42,821 bases of DNA from Opitutales bacterium (GTDB lineage Bacteria; Verrucomicrobiota; Verrucomicrobiia; Opitutales; JAJFLR01), in NCBI GenBank assembly GCA_021772565.1, contig JAJFLR010000013.1, positions 32,501 through 75,321 of the forward strand, given 5' to 3'. Of the stretch, positions 1-9,402 are shown in pieces. The first letter of the stretch is position 1. Each line of letters opens with the position of its first letter. The notes under the pieces were generated by a model, which saw only the letters and a list, made by a program, of their open reading frames with translations, made no database searches and was not told the origin of the DNA. The translations under genes and the position numbers were made by a program.

Positions 1-502
1 GACAATATCAGGTGCAAATTTCTTTTTATTGAATCGAAATGGCACTGTTTTTGGCCTGTATCAAAATTAGATATAAGTGGTTCTTTTGCAGTAGTTAATG
101 TAGATTATATCTGATTTATATAATCAGATGACTCAAGATTCTACACCTGAGAAAAATAAAATACTGACAACTGCAGAGCCGACAGCCTTTGGCTTTTTTG
201 AGCAAAATCAAAGTCAAATTATCTTAAATGGTAGTAATCTTAAGATCGACGGAGTAAAATGTATATTAATAATAGGTGGGGATATTTAACCATCAAATCA
301 ATCTAGCTTGAAAGTATCTGGAAATTGTGGCGGCAAAATTAATATTAGAGGAGAGAAAATGACCCTTGATGAATTATTGATTGAAGAACAAAATCTAGGG
401 ACAATCGGGAATGGGATTATCAGTATTGAGTTGGTCAATGATGTGGAACTCACTCAACCCAGTGTAACTTCAATATTCAATAGTATCATAAAACGTTTTT
501 GA
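1..502 (+). pseudogene. Decayed filamentous-haemagglutinin (TPS/FHA) domain gene
   Basis: Reading across frames gives the hallmark order of an FHA N-terminal (two-partner secretion) domain. Bases 2-67 give ANFFLLNRNGTVFG, the usual 'N-V-F-L-I-N-P-N-G-I-x-F-G' motif. Bases 61-111, in another frame, give KLDISGSFAV. Bases 113-286, back in the first frame, give AEPTAFGFF and then IIGGDI. After an in-frame TAA at 287-289, bases 290-460 give GGKINIRGEKMTLDELLIE. Each block matches the family in order, but at least two frameshifts and one nonsense codon break it. In intact relatives this domain starts a large beta-helical adhesin exported by a TpsB pore. The start lies off the window and the end is not clear. 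Any short frame from 308 is therefore a fragment and not a gene. Confidence 0.72.
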
Positions 503-1020
503 TACAAGTTTTCTGTCAACACCTTGGTTAGCACCAAATTTTCAACAGCAATTTTCTTATCACCCAATTATTGATGAGCCATTGATACAGATAATCTGGT
601 TTCAATTTCACTAATATGCTCCTCTGCCAAATAAAAATAATCGATTGTTACAACAAAAAATTTTATAGCCACACCAACTTGACCACATTGAATTTGATCC
701 TGCCCCAAATAAAATTTTTTAGTCTCTGAGTTTTGAAATCAAGTTCAAATCCATTTATTCTAAGTGTAATTCCTGTGTAACTTAAAACAATCATACTTAT
801 TATAAATTTATACTTATAAATCATTTACTTTAATTGTAATAAAAAAACTTCATGAAGCGAGCAGTCTATCATCCAAAGATCTATTTTTAATCGACTAATT
901 TGCAAGTCGTTAACATGAGTCATAGCTGAAATTCAGTAACTATTTTTCTCGATTAATTATATATTTGAATCTAAAAGTTCGTTTATATCAAAATAGGTCC
1001 AAACAAGATATTAGTTTTAA
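503..1020. other. Gene-free AT-rich spacer
   Basis: No convincing coding frame, tRNA or hairpin terminator is visible between the haemagglutinin remains and the phosphatase gene. It is likely further decayed adhesin sequence plus the promoter of the next gene. Confidence 0.5.
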
Positions 1021-2460
1021 ATGTTTAAACTTTTTATAGGATTTTTATTCGGCAGCTTAATCAGTTGGGTCGTCTATCGTTATTTTAAAAAACAATACGA
1101 CACGCTGGAAAATGAAAGAATAAAGCTCGTGCAGGAAAAAGAAATTGTGCTGGAATTTATGCACAACTTGGTCGAAGATATTGGTGAAGGATTGAGCCGT
1201 AAAGAACTCTTTCAACGAGTCATTCATACGGCAATTGTTAGCACTAGAGCCACAAGTGCCTGTGTTTACGAACTCACTAAAAACAAACGATTACAAAGTG
1301 TCGCAACTGAAGGATTGTATCCAGCCCAGTCAGAATCTCCTACTATGACGCAAAAAAAGAAAACAACACGTACACAATTTTTAGATAAAGTACTCAGCAA
1401 TGAAATAATAAAAATTGGCGATGGATTAATTGGCGGAGTCGCAAAAAATTCCAAAGCAGTTTTAATCACAGATCCAATAAACGACTCGAGAATTATCAAA
1501 CATACAGATCCTTCTCTACAAATTAAATCAATCATTGTCGTCCCGATACTCTTTCGCAAAAGATTACTCGGTGTATTGTCAGTTGTCAATCCAGTCGACG
1601 AAAGTGTTTTTACCGAAACTGACTTTTCAATTACAACATCACTTGCTGAACAAGCCGGGCTGGCGATTCATAATTTAGATTTGATGAATTTCCGGATCGA
1701 AAAAAGTAAACTCGATGTTGATTTATCTTTGGCCAGCAATATTCAGGGGATGCTATTACCTCAAACATTTCCTAAAAAAAGCGTTTTGGATATTAATGCT
1801 TATTATAAACCTGCCCAAAAGGTCGGCGGTGATCTCTACGACGTATTTTCATTATCAGACCACCGCGTTGGAATAACCATTGCTGATGTTTCAGGGAAAG
1901 GGATCCCGGCTTCAATACTCATGGCACAGTGCCAAAGTAATATGAGGCATATATCCCAACAATACGAATCACCAGCCCAAGTTTTAAAAGAAGTAAACCA
2001 TATTCTTACATCAAACGTTAAGAACAATATGTTTATCACTTTGATCTATGCCATTATCGACACCGAAACAAATAAAATTACGGTTGCTCGGGCCGGCCAC
2101 GAATTACCGTTACTATTTCATGGCGATAAAAATTCTGGAGTTTATAAAACTACTAAAATCGAATCAGAAGGTATGGCATTGGGTATGGTTCCAGCAGAAA
2201 TTTTTAATTCTGTGATTAACGAAGTAGAAGTTGAATTCACAGAAAATGATACTCTCTTACTTTACACTGACGGTATTACTGAAGGAACTAATATAGATGG
2301 CAATGAATTCACTGACAGTCGCCTGGCTGATGCCGTTATTGCACTCCGCAATAAATCTGCAGAGGAAATCAATCAAGGAATACTGGTTAGCTTCAATAGT
2401 TTTTGCGATGGCAACGGCCAAACTGATGATATTACACTGGTTACTGTAAGGCATAAATAG
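1021..2460 (+). CDS. Membrane-anchored GAF-domain PP2C/SpoIIE-type serine phosphatase
   Basis: The 479-aa protein starts with a single hydrophobic segment (residues 1-20) followed by a basic stretch and a short helical linker. A GAF sensor domain (about 45-220) follows, including the typical GDGLIGGVAKNSKAVLI region. A PP2C-like RsbU/SpoIIE phosphatase domain occupies about 245-478. Metal-binding acidic residues are visible in VGGDLYDVF, IADVSGKGIPASI, LLLYTDGITE and the C-terminal GQTDDIT. Members of this family dephosphorylate anti-sigma-factor antagonists in partner-switching stress or developmental pathways in response to a ligand or redox signal at the GAF domain. No anti-sigma factor or STAS gene lies beside it, so its target is unknown. 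No Shine-Dalgarno sequence precedes the ATG. Confidence 0.9.
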   Translation: MFKLFIGFLFGSLISWVVYRYFKKQYDTLENERIKLVQEKEIVLEFMHNLVEDIGEGLSRKELFQRVIHTAIVSTRATSACVYELTKNKRLQSVATEGLYPAQSESPTMTQKKKTTRTQFLDKVLSNEIIKIGDGLIGGVAKNSKAVLITDPINDSRIIKHTDPSLQIKSIIVVPILFRKRLLGVLSVVNPVDESVFTETDFSITTSLAEQAGLAIHNLDLMNFRIEKSKLDVDLSLASNIQGMLLPQTFPKKSVLDINAYYKPAQKVGGDLYDVFSLSDHRVGITIADVSGKGIPASILMAQCQSNMRHISQQYESPAQVLKEVNHILTSNVKNNMFITLIYAIIDTETNKITVARAGHELPLLFHGDKNSGVYKTTKIESEGMALGMVPAEIFNSVINEVEVEFTENDTLLLYTDGITEGTNIDGNEFTDSRLADAVIALRNKSAEEINQGILVSFNSFCDGNGQTDDITLVTVRHK

Positions 2461-2500
2461 TATAATAAACACATTAAACTTAAATTAAATTTCTGCACAA

Positions 2501-4033
2501 TCAATCAGTCGTACTTAGACCGTCACTTTTATTACTATTTAATTTAAACAATGAATTATTTAGTATCAATATTTTAAATAAATCTAATATCGCCATGGTA
2601 AGTCTCAATATTATTAATCGATTCGCCACGTAACTATTAAATTGAAAAAAATGGTTACTGTTCTTTTTGCCAATTATATTTTTCTCAATTCGTTTTTTAC
2701 CAATGTCTGCCAGACATCGATTATACCAACACATAAATTTTATTATTGAAGTATTTGCTGTAGCATAGGGAGGAAGAACAGGAAAATTTCTACCCTTTTC
2801 AAATGTTGGGATTACTACACCAAGATAGTACAATCCAAGGTCGAGCCTAAATGCAATTTGCATCAAATCATATTCACCTATATAAAAATATTTATTTAAA
2901 TAGAGTGAATTGAACCATCGATCATATGATTGAATGAATCCATCGTTAAGTTGACCCAAGAGATCAGTTATATCATCATTATTCCTTTCTGACATTATCA
3001 GTTTAACAGCTGCGGATGTAGTGTAAGCGACCCAGTCTAGACCCGCACTGTAAAGTGGGTCTATAAATGCAGCAGCATCTCCGACAAGTGCAATACCATC
3101 ATCAAAATATTGCCTAGAATAGTAAGGAAGGTTTTTTCTATAATGAATATCCTTTTCCAAAGGTTCTGCGTTTTGCATAACTCTTCGGGCAACCGGATGT
3201 TCATTCAGTAATTTTCGCATCCGTTCAAGTAAACCAAGATTTTGATCAAGTGTAACTATACGTTCGTCATATAATAAACCAATACTCACATCACCACACT
3301 TAAGTGGTATGCACCAAGCCCACCACCCTTTTCCTACAAAATGATTCGTTGCAGTCCAACGTGTGCCATGACATCTCTTTTCCCAATCAGGAAAATCTTG
3401 GGCAAAATTCAAATCTTCCATACTATTGATATTTTTCCAACGTGCCCATATTGATGAAATGGGATGAGCTTCATTTTTTCTGTACCAACCAAGTTGTTTA
3501 CTCATCAGACACCTAACGCCTGATGCATCGACAACCCATCGTCCATTAGCCACACAAATTTTATCATCATGCTGATAGGTAACTTTCTGCAAATCACCTA
3601 ATTGTAGTTCTACTTTTTTTACTGTTGCTGGGCGTAACAATTGTGCTCCAGCATCTACTGCCATCGACAAAATATGTTCATCCAAAGTGCTTCGGTCGAC
3701 TTGATACCCAGGTAACCTTACATGATAAGGACTACCCACTTCACTGCATTGAGAAAAAGAGTTTTCATTTGATTGATAAAACCAAAAACGAAGACCCTGC
3801 TTGATTAGATGATTTTGATTTAGGTAATTACTCAGACCTAAAATCTTACCAAGAAAAAATGAACTGATTTCTACCGTAGATTCCCCAACACGATATCCAA
3901 ATTTTGGATTTTTCTCAATTATTAGAATATTGAGTTTTGGATTTTCACGCAGCAACATCAATGCAGTAGAAGATCCAGATAATGCACCGCCAATAATTAT
4001 GACATCGTAATCAATTTTTAATGAATCAGACAT
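2501..4033 (-). CDS. Flavin-dependent halogenase-like oxidoreductase (aryl-polyene locus)
   Basis: This 510-aa protein has a Rossmann FAD motif at 15-20 (GGALSG), the GES motif at 50-52 and the halogenase signature W-x-W-x-I-P at 238-243 (WAWCIP). Lys78 aligns with the catalytic lysine of PrnA-type tryptophan halogenases. The later block AFIDPLYSAG carries Tyr where tryptophan halogenases have the second glutamate of EPLES, which argues against tryptophan as substrate and fits phenol- or carrier-bound substrates. The gene is divergent from a second family member with only 34 bp between them. Both sit next to an aryl-polyene operon, as halogenase genes do in xanthomonadin clusters, so bromination or chlorination of the aryl head is the likely job. 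The family also includes oxidoreductases that do not halogenate. Confidence 0.75.
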   Translation of the reverse strand: MSDSLKIDYDVIIIGGALSGSSTALMLLRENPKLNILIIEKNPKFGYRVGESTVEISSFFLGKILGLSNYLNQNHLIKQGLRFWFYQSNENSFSQCSEVGSPYHVRLPGYQVDRSTLDEHILSMAVDAGAQLLRPATVKKVELQLGDLQKVTYQHDDKICVANGRWVVDASGVRCLMSKQLGWYRKNEAHPISSIWARWKNINSMEDLNFAQDFPDWEKRCHGTRWTATNHFVGKGWWAWCIPLKCGDVSIGLLYDERIVTLDQNLGLLERMRKLLNEHPVARRVMQNAEPLEKDIHYRKNLPYYSRQYFDDGIALVGDAAAFIDPLYSAGLDWVAYTTSAAVKLIMSERNNDDITDLLGQLNDGFIQSYDRWFNSLYLNKYFYIGEYDLMQIAFRLDLGLYYLGVVIPTFEKGRNFPVLPPYATANTSIIKFMCWYNRCLADIGKKRIEKNIIGKKNSNHFFQFNSYVANRLIILRLTMAILDLFKILILNNSLFKLNSNKSDGLSTTD

Positions 4034-4067
4034 TGATTAATAACTCTTAACATATTTAAAGATAATT

Positions 4068-5336
4068 ATGAAAGAAGATTTTGATGCCATCATTATTGGA
4101 GGAGGCCCAGCCGGGTCCACAGTTGGCACACTATTATCTCAACAAGGTTTGAATGTTTGTATCATTGAACGAGATGTTTTTCCAAGATTCCATATCGGTG
4201 AATCTCTATTACCGAATTGTAATGAAATTTTGAAAAAAATTGGGGTCTGGGATAGATTAGAAAATGAAGGTTTTATTAAAAAATGGGGAGCCGAATTTAC
4301 TTTCGGCAATGGTAAATCAAGAGTCCATAATATTTTTTCTGAGGGATTAATAAAAGGATTAGATTATACATTTCAAGTAGAACGTTCAAAATTTGATAAG
4401 TTGCTTTTGGATAATGCAAAAGAAAAAGGCTGCTGCATCATGCAGCCATATAATGTGATTACGGCAAATGATAATGGAACATTTTGGGAAGTTACTGTAA
4501 ATGAATTAAATAATATCAGTAAGGAAAAAATAATAAAATCCAAGTGGTTGATAGATGCCAGTGGCCGCAATGCATTTCTCGGGAAAAAAAATAAAATTAG
4601 TCACGACGAAAATAATAATCCTAAACGGTTAGCTGTTTATAATCATTTTAAGAACATTCCCAAACGAGAGGGAAAAGAAGCAGGTAATATAATTGTTACA
4701 CGCTTATCTGATGGCTGGTTTTGGAGTATTCCTTTAGATCAGAATAAAACATCTATTGGTATTGTTTCACAAATTGATAAAGGTAATTGGACTAACGATA
4801 AATTTTCCATTGAAAATTTCTTTTATAATGAAATAAAAAAATCACCTTATATTAGTGACCTAATGCATAAAGCAGAACCGATAGACAAATTTAGATCAAC
4901 GGGTGACTATTCATACTGTCATCAATATTTTGCTGAAGAACGTAGTTTTATGGTGGGTGATGCCGCCGGATTTATTGATCCGGTATTTTCTTCAGGAGTT
5001 TACCTCGCATTAGAATCAGCTAATTTGGCAGCAGAGTATATTTTTAAAGCTTACAATAAAAGACGGTCAGCCACTCAACGAGAGTGTAAGAGGTACACAA
5101 AACAAATCAAAAACAGAATGAATGTAATGAATGATTTGGTAAATGTTTTCTACGACAACAAAAGCTTTGCCATCTATATGGAACCGTCAAATCGATTTAA
5201 GTTATTTCAGGCGATAAATTCATTAGTTGCGGGCAATACTAAACTAAATTTTTCGCTCTGGTGGAGGTTTAAGTTGTTTCTACTAATTTGTTTCATAAAC
5301 CGTCATTACACTATTTCAAATCCTGTCTTTAAATAG
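4068..5336 (+). CDS. Second flavin-dependent halogenase-like oxidoreductase
   Basis: This 422-aa protein has an N-terminal FAD-binding motif GGGPAG (11-16), then PRFHIGESLLP (39-49) as in flavin halogenases and geranylgeranyl-reductase-like enzymes. Lys71 (GFIKKWGAEF) falls at the halogenase lysine position, W-x-W-x-I-P is at 217-222 (WFWSIP), and the second FAD motif is VGDAAGFIDPVFSSG. The FSSGVYLA block resembles the phenolic and carrier-bound-substrate halogenases (CndH/CmlS type) more than tryptophan halogenases. It is shorter than its divergent neighbour (422 against 510 aa) and does not look like a recent duplicate. Possible roles are halogenation of the aryl starter or a redox step on the polyene. 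A dehydrogenase role cannot be excluded from sequence alone. Confidence 0.72.
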   Translation: MKEDFDAIIIGGGPAGSTVGTLLSQQGLNVCIIERDVFPRFHIGESLLPNCNEILKKIGVWDRLENEGFIKKWGAEFTFGNGKSRVHNIFSEGLIKGLDYTFQVERSKFDKLLLDNAKEKGCCIMQPYNVITANDNGTFWEVTVNELNNISKEKIIKSKWLIDASGRNAFLGKKNKISHDENNNPKRLAVYNHFKNIPKREGKEAGNIIVTRLSDGWFWSIPLDQNKTSIGIVSQIDKGNWTNDKFSIENFFYNEIKKSPYISDLMHKAEPIDKFRSTGDYSYCHQYFAEERSFMVGDAAGFIDPVFSSGVYLALESANLAAEYIFKAYNKRRSATQRECKRYTKQIKNRMNVMNDLVNVFYDNKSFAIYMEPSNRFKLFQAINSLVAGNTKLNFSLWWRFKLFLLICFINRHYTISNPVFK

Positions 5337-5373
5337 TTAGATATTTATTGAAAAATTTATTTAAATCTCCAAT

Positions 5374-6018
5374 TTAATAACCTGCTTTATCCAGTTCGGC
5401 ATCTAGCTTGAGCAGGAAGTCGTTAAATGCCCTTTTATATGCGAGTTGCCAGTTAGCATTACTTGCAATTTGACCTTTATTAATTCCATAACCTTTAACC
5501 ACAATCGTTGAAGAATCGTCAGACTTAGTAAATTTCATTGTACAATAGACTCGTGCCTCAAAACTCACAGTGAACATTCCAGGACTAAACCAAGCCCAAA
5601 ATTCATCAATCGATACACTTGCTGATTTACTTGCATCAGAATTTTTAGCAATTGCATAACCTCTGCTGTTTAGAGCTTCTTCTAATAAAACTTTTGTCTG
5701 CTTTATTACAGAGTCATCTGCCGGTAAAGCAATATCACCCATAGCCATTCCATAACCATTCCGTTGACGTCCAATCATTCTTGATCTCTCATCCTTAGAC
5801 ATTGAATCGAGATTGCCTTTTACCGATGGAATATTAGGTTGTGCAGGCTTGCTTTCAAATACTCGATTATCTTCGATGCTGCTGATAAATATCTCACCTT
5901 TTCCAACCTTATTGTCAGGAAATTCAGGTATCGATAGACTAACAGTCCGAGTGCCGACGACACAACCCGATAAAAATATAACTGACAATAAGACAGTTAG
6001 GTTAATTAGGTTTTTCAT
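5374..6018 (-). CDS. YajG-like outer-membrane lipoprotein
   Basis: The 214-aa product has a type II signal peptide with lipobox LSGC (cysteine 19). The mature part has an S-I-E-D-N-R segment, a glycine-rich loop around IGRQRNGYGMAMGDI and a C-terminal alpha/beta region. This pattern resembles the YajG family of uncharacterised lipoproteins; the assignment comes from pattern only. It is convergent with the second halogenase-like gene (37-bp gap) and upstream of no obvious partner. It may be an envelope accessory of the pigment locus or unrelated. Confidence 0.6.
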   Translation of the reverse strand: MKNLINLTVLLSVIFLSGCVVGTRTVSLSIPEFPDNKVGKGEIFISSIEDNRVFESKPAQPNIPSVKGNLDSMSKDERSRMIGRQRNGYGMAMGDIALPADDSVIKQTKVLLEEALNSRGYAIAKNSDASKSASVSIDEFWAWFSPGMFTVSFEARVYCTMKFTKSDDSSTIVVKGYGINKGQIASNANWQLAYKRAFNDFLLKLDAELDKAGY

Positions 6019-6175
6019 AGTTTAGTGCATTTATTGGATAATTGTGATTTATCGTTACGTTAATTAAACGATTATTAAAATCATCATCTCCTATATTTTT
6101 AGTGAAACGGTTGGCTATTGGAATAAACAATTATTAATATTTGTATTCTGAAATTACATAACTAATAGTATTCTA

Positions 6176-6766
6176 TTAAAATGAAATAAAGATACTAATC
6201 ATAAATTCAAACGGTTTAACACTCACCTTCTGATTAACCCCCGGTTGTTTAATATCAACTTCAGAGCCATCATACATTGCTTCAACTCCAAAGGAAACAG
6301 CTCTTTCTCGATTAAATTCAACACCCACTCCACCTGTAAAACCCGGACTAGAGTCTACCAAAAAATCACCGTCTTCTATTAGTATCTTACCCCCTGCTCG
6401 TACATAAGGAGCCCAATTCTCATTCATTTCGAATGCATATCTAAAGTCCAGACCGAGTGGAAGTATAAAAAAACTTACATCACCAGCACCATAGACTAAA
6501 GGCCCAATACTAGTGCCAATTCCAAAATTATTATCAAATTCATAGTAAGGATCTATTGAGATGCCAACTGGAATTGTCGTAGAATCAGAAAAGAAAAAGT
6601 TTTTCTCTATAGCATCTGTAACATCTTCGAGTCCACTTACATAGGTCAAGTGTAATGGAAATTTCCATTCACCTCCGAAGGTGATATTATTATTAATCAG
6701 TACAAAGATAAATAATAAATAACGTAATAATTTTTTGGTCGATACATCAGGATTTATATTTTTCAT
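6176..6766 (-). CDS. Small outer-membrane beta-barrel-like protein
   Basis: The 196-aa protein has a hydrophobic N-terminal segment (about 12-31) that reads as a signal peptide. Alternating amphipathic strands follow, with GIGTSIGP, APYVRAGGKI and GGVGVEFNRE blocks, and it ends in FISF with a terminal phenylalanine. A C-terminal aromatic residue and glycine/aromatic alternation are typical of eight-stranded OmpA/OmpW-like barrels. The family was not identified further. It lies on the minus strand about 157 bp upstream of the YajG-like lipoprotein gene. Confidence 0.55.
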   Translation of the reverse strand: MKNINPDVSTKKLLRYLLFIFVLINNNITFGGEWKFPLHLTYVSGLEDVTDAIEKNFFFSDSTTIPVGISIDPYYEFDNNFGIGTSIGPLVYGAGDVSFFILPLGLDFRYAFEMNENWAPYVRAGGKILIEDGDFLVDSSPGFTGGVGVEFNRERAVSFGVEAMYDGSEVDIKQPGVNQKVSVKPFEFMISIFISF

Positions 6767-7159
6767 TTATTTTAATTAAGTTAGTATTCTAAGAATTAAA
6801 AATTTTTATACGCCCTTACCAACTATTCTGTCAATTTTTATTTTGCAGATGTTACTGTTAATTTTAGCTAATGCTACATTAGTTATTACTTGCTTGTCTT
6901 AAAAGACTTCACATCAGTGTTTTAAGAAGCATTCTGACGAGTAGCTTATTTTTTGTAATAATCCCTCAAGTAGTTACAATTGAGATTTGGAATAATTGAA
7001 AATAGTTAGTTGTGTGAATATTAACGATCAAATCAGGTTAGTTAGACGAAATAATACTTTATTAGCAAATATTTCTTAATCACATATTAATGGTATAATT
7101 ATGAGTCTAATAATGTGGCTTGATCTCTACACACTTATATATTCATCCTCTAGTTTATA
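6767..7159. other. Intergenic promoter region between divergent genes
   Basis: This 393-bp AT-rich divergent spacer must hold the promoters of the small barrel gene (minus) and the VTT-domain gene (plus), which opens the pigment operon side. No clear hexamer pair, operator or hairpin stands out. Confidence 0.4.
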
Positions 7160-7786
7160 ATGACAAAAAAAAAATTAATAGCTCGGCTAAAATTACTATG
7201 GTTGCCGAGCTTACTTCTAGTCGGATTATTACTTGTCTATTTTGGTTATGATTGGCGTATTTATTTTAGACAGCATCATAATATAGCCATCGGTATTTTT
7301 ATTTTACTAATGATCTTTTTGCCACTTATCGGATTTCCAATCAGTTCATTTTACTTGTTTGCAGGCATGGCTTACGAACCCATTATAGGATTTAGCGTAG
7401 CATCTTTATCATTATTTGTTAATATGGTAATCGCCTATGTTCTCGCTTCCATTTATAAGGAATCATTTCAACGATTATTACAAAAACATGATATACTTAA
7501 ATCAGCCGTTAATCAAAAAAATCTGTTGCGATTAACCATTATTATTAGAGCAGTTCCAGGCGTGCCCTATTGGCTTCAAAACTATTTGCTTGGTGTCTCA
7601 GGAGTTCCCTTCCATACTTATATTATCGTATCATGGATTGTTCAATCAACCTATCTGGCAGGGATGATTTATCTATCTTACATCAGCTTTCAGGTAACAC
7701 CATGGAAGTTATTCGCTGGTATAGCAATTATTGTTGTGATGGTTGTTATATTACGTGTTTTTCTCAATCGAGGAGAAGATAAATAA
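7160..7786 (+). CDS. VTT/TVP38-DedA family membrane protein
   Basis: This 208-aa integral membrane protein has about five or six hydrophobic segments. The VTT-domain features are a proline-glycine re-entrant region (GFPISSFYLFAGMAYEP) and the second conserved half RAVPGVPYWLQNYLLGVSGV. TVP38/TMEM64/DedA proteins are linked to lipid scrambling and envelope homeostasis. It lies 223 bp upstream of the ACP gene on the same strand. Whether it is part of the pigment operon is not shown by spacing, but placement before a membrane-deposited lipid pigment is suggestive. Confidence 0.82.
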   Translation: MTKKKLIARLKLLWLPSLLLVGLLLVYFGYDWRIYFRQHHNIAIGIFILLMIFLPLIGFPISSFYLFAGMAYEPIIGFSVASLSLFVNMVIAYVLASIYKESFQRLLQKHDILKSAVNQKNLLRLTIIIRAVPGVPYWLQNYLLGVSGVPFHTYIIVSWIVQSTYLAGMIYLSYISFQVTPWKLFAGIAIIVVMVVILRVFLNRGEDK

Positions 7787-8009
7787 TTGAAAGAGCAATG
7801 ATGAATCTGTTTCGGTTAAATTTTTCTCGATCAGATATTGTATGAATATACTGGTTAAAAGGCTCGGCTTTTTCAATTGCTCAAAATACATAACAGACAC
7901 AAGTTGCCAGAAATTTTTGATTAAACTACAAACATGGAAAATTGACAAATGGAAAATAATTAACAGGAATCATTATTTTCCCTATGATAAGAACTACATA
8001 AAGATTAAT

Positions 8010-8270
8010 ATGTGTGATAATTTAAGCAGCCAATTAAAACAAATCATCGTCGAAACGTTGAACATGGAAGAGATTTCGGTCGAAGACATTCAGGATGATA
8101 CGCCTTTAATAGATTCGGGCTTAGGAATGGACTCTATAGATGCACTCGAATTAGTTGTCCGTGTCGAAAAGGAATTTAATGTTAAAATTAAAAGTAGTGA
8201 AGAAGCCAAGCTTGCTCTTTCAAGTGTTCGGTCATTAATGGATTTTATTAACAAACACACACCGGATTAA
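8010..8270 (+). CDS. Acyl carrier protein of the aryl-polyene pathway
   Basis: The 86-aa protein carries the phosphopantetheine site GMDSIDALEL with Ser42, and the overall size and acidic four-helix pattern of an ACP. The frame stays open upstream to 7842, but the extra 56 residues are not ACP-like, so the ATG at 8010 is preferred. It would hold the growing aryl-polyene chain as a thioester. It is followed by the ketosynthase gene 25 bp downstream. Only one ACP is visible here, whereas E. coli-type clusters carry two (ApeE and ApeF). Confidence 0.9.
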   Translation: MCDNLSSQLKQIIVETLNMEEISVEDIQDDTPLIDSGLGMDSIDALELVVRVEKEFNVKIKSSEEAKLALSSVRSLMDFINKHTPD

Positions 8271-8295
8271 TTCGGATAATCGCACATTATAAGTA

Positions 8296-9402
8296 ATGAC
8301 TGCTATTAATCCTCTCACAGTTGGTATAAAAGTCTGCAAATGTCTAACCGCCTTTGGCGATGAAAAAGAAACCTATCACAATCTAATAGATCAAAATTGC
8401 GCCTTGAAAGCACAAGCAGTTTTTGGAGAAAATGGAGGAGACAATGTCCCGTTATCATTGTGTAACGAAATGAGAGCAACCTATCCTCCAAGATGGATTT
8501 CACTTCTGCATAAATTACTTTCCGACTTACCCGATAAACCATGGGGAACACCCGCCTACCCAATCATAATTTCTAGCAGCAATTTTGGCGTTGATCAGTT
8601 ATTTGCTTACTCAAAAAATAATAATTCAAATTATTTAAAAAATTCGACTCCTTATAAAAACGTTGAATGGGTATCGAATGAATTTAAATTGGGATCGGCT
8701 TGTACTATTATTTCCCATGCATGTGTCTCTTCTAATATTGCTCTTATCTATGGATCAAAGCTTTTACAGCGATCTCATGTGGAGGAAGTACTGGTTTTAT
8801 CCTATGACTTTTTAAGTCCATTTGTCACAGGTGGATTTTACTCATTGAAAATACTTAACGGTGATTTTCCAAAACCATACTCTGATTGCGAAACAGGATC
8901 GATTGCCTTGGGTGATGGCGCGGCCTTTGCAGTCCTTTCTCGCAAAAAATGTGATGTAAACATCGATGCACAGATGAGTTACAATGAATGTTTTCATATG
9001 ACGAGAAATAATCCGGATGGCAGTGGCTTTCGGAACATTGGAAATCTTATTTTGCCCTTTCTAAAAGATAAAAAAGTTTGGATAAATGGACATGGGACAG
9101 GAACGTTAGAAGCCGGCAAACTAGAATCTACTCTCTTTAATGAAGTTTTTTCGGGTGCTCCTCTGGTCTCATGGAAAGGGTCTCTAGGTCATACCCTGGG
9201 AAGTTGCGGGTTGGTTGAACTGGCTATTGCTATTGAGAGTATTAAAAATAACCAAACACCTGGAACAATTGGCTCACAGAGACCTTGTTTTTCTGATAAC
9301 GTTGCTCTTAGCTCATTTAAAAATAATTCATATAACGGTGTTGTCCTAGCAAGCAATGCATTCGGCGGGGCTCATGCTATAATGTTAATTTCTTATGATT
9401 GA
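8296..9402 (+). CDS. Beta-ketoacyl-ACP synthase (aryl-polyene KS)
   Basis: This 368-aa ketosynthase keeps the full Cys-His-His triad: Cys143 in ACVSSNIAL, His266 in GHGTGT and His299 in KGSLGHTLG. It would condense malonyl-ACP with the aryl starter and extended intermediates. It is short for a FabF-type KS (about 400-415 aa). Its stop overlaps the start of the chain-length-factor-like gene by 8 bp, which implies translational coupling and a heterodimer, as in ApeO/ApeC-type and type II PKS pairs. Confidence 0.9.
   Translation: MTAINPLTVGIKVCKCLTAFGDEKETYHNLIDQNCALKAQAVFGENGGDNVPLSLCNEMRATYPPRWISLLHKLLSDLPDKPWGTPAYPIIISSSNFGVDQLFAYSKNNNSNYLKNSTPYKNVEWVSNEFKLGSACTIISHACVSSNIALIYGSKLLQRSHVEEVLVLSYDFLSPFVTGGFYSLKILNGDFPKPYSDCETGSIALGDGAAFAVLSRKKCDVNIDAQMSYNECFHMTRNNPDGSGFRNIGNLILPFLKDKKVWINGHGTGTLEAGKLESTLFNEVFSGAPLVSWKGSLGHTLGSCGLVELAIAIESIKNNQTPGTIGSQRPCFSDNVALSSFKNNSYNGVVLASNAFGGAHAIMLISYD

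Noticed and set aside
308-502. 64-aa protein starting at a TTG
   Set aside because: It is the last readable block of the decayed FHA domain, after an in-frame stop, and not a gene.
7842-8009. Extended start for the ACP gene
   Set aside because: The upstream residues have no ACP similarity and include a basic, aromatic stretch; the ATG at 8010 gives a normal 86-aa ACP.
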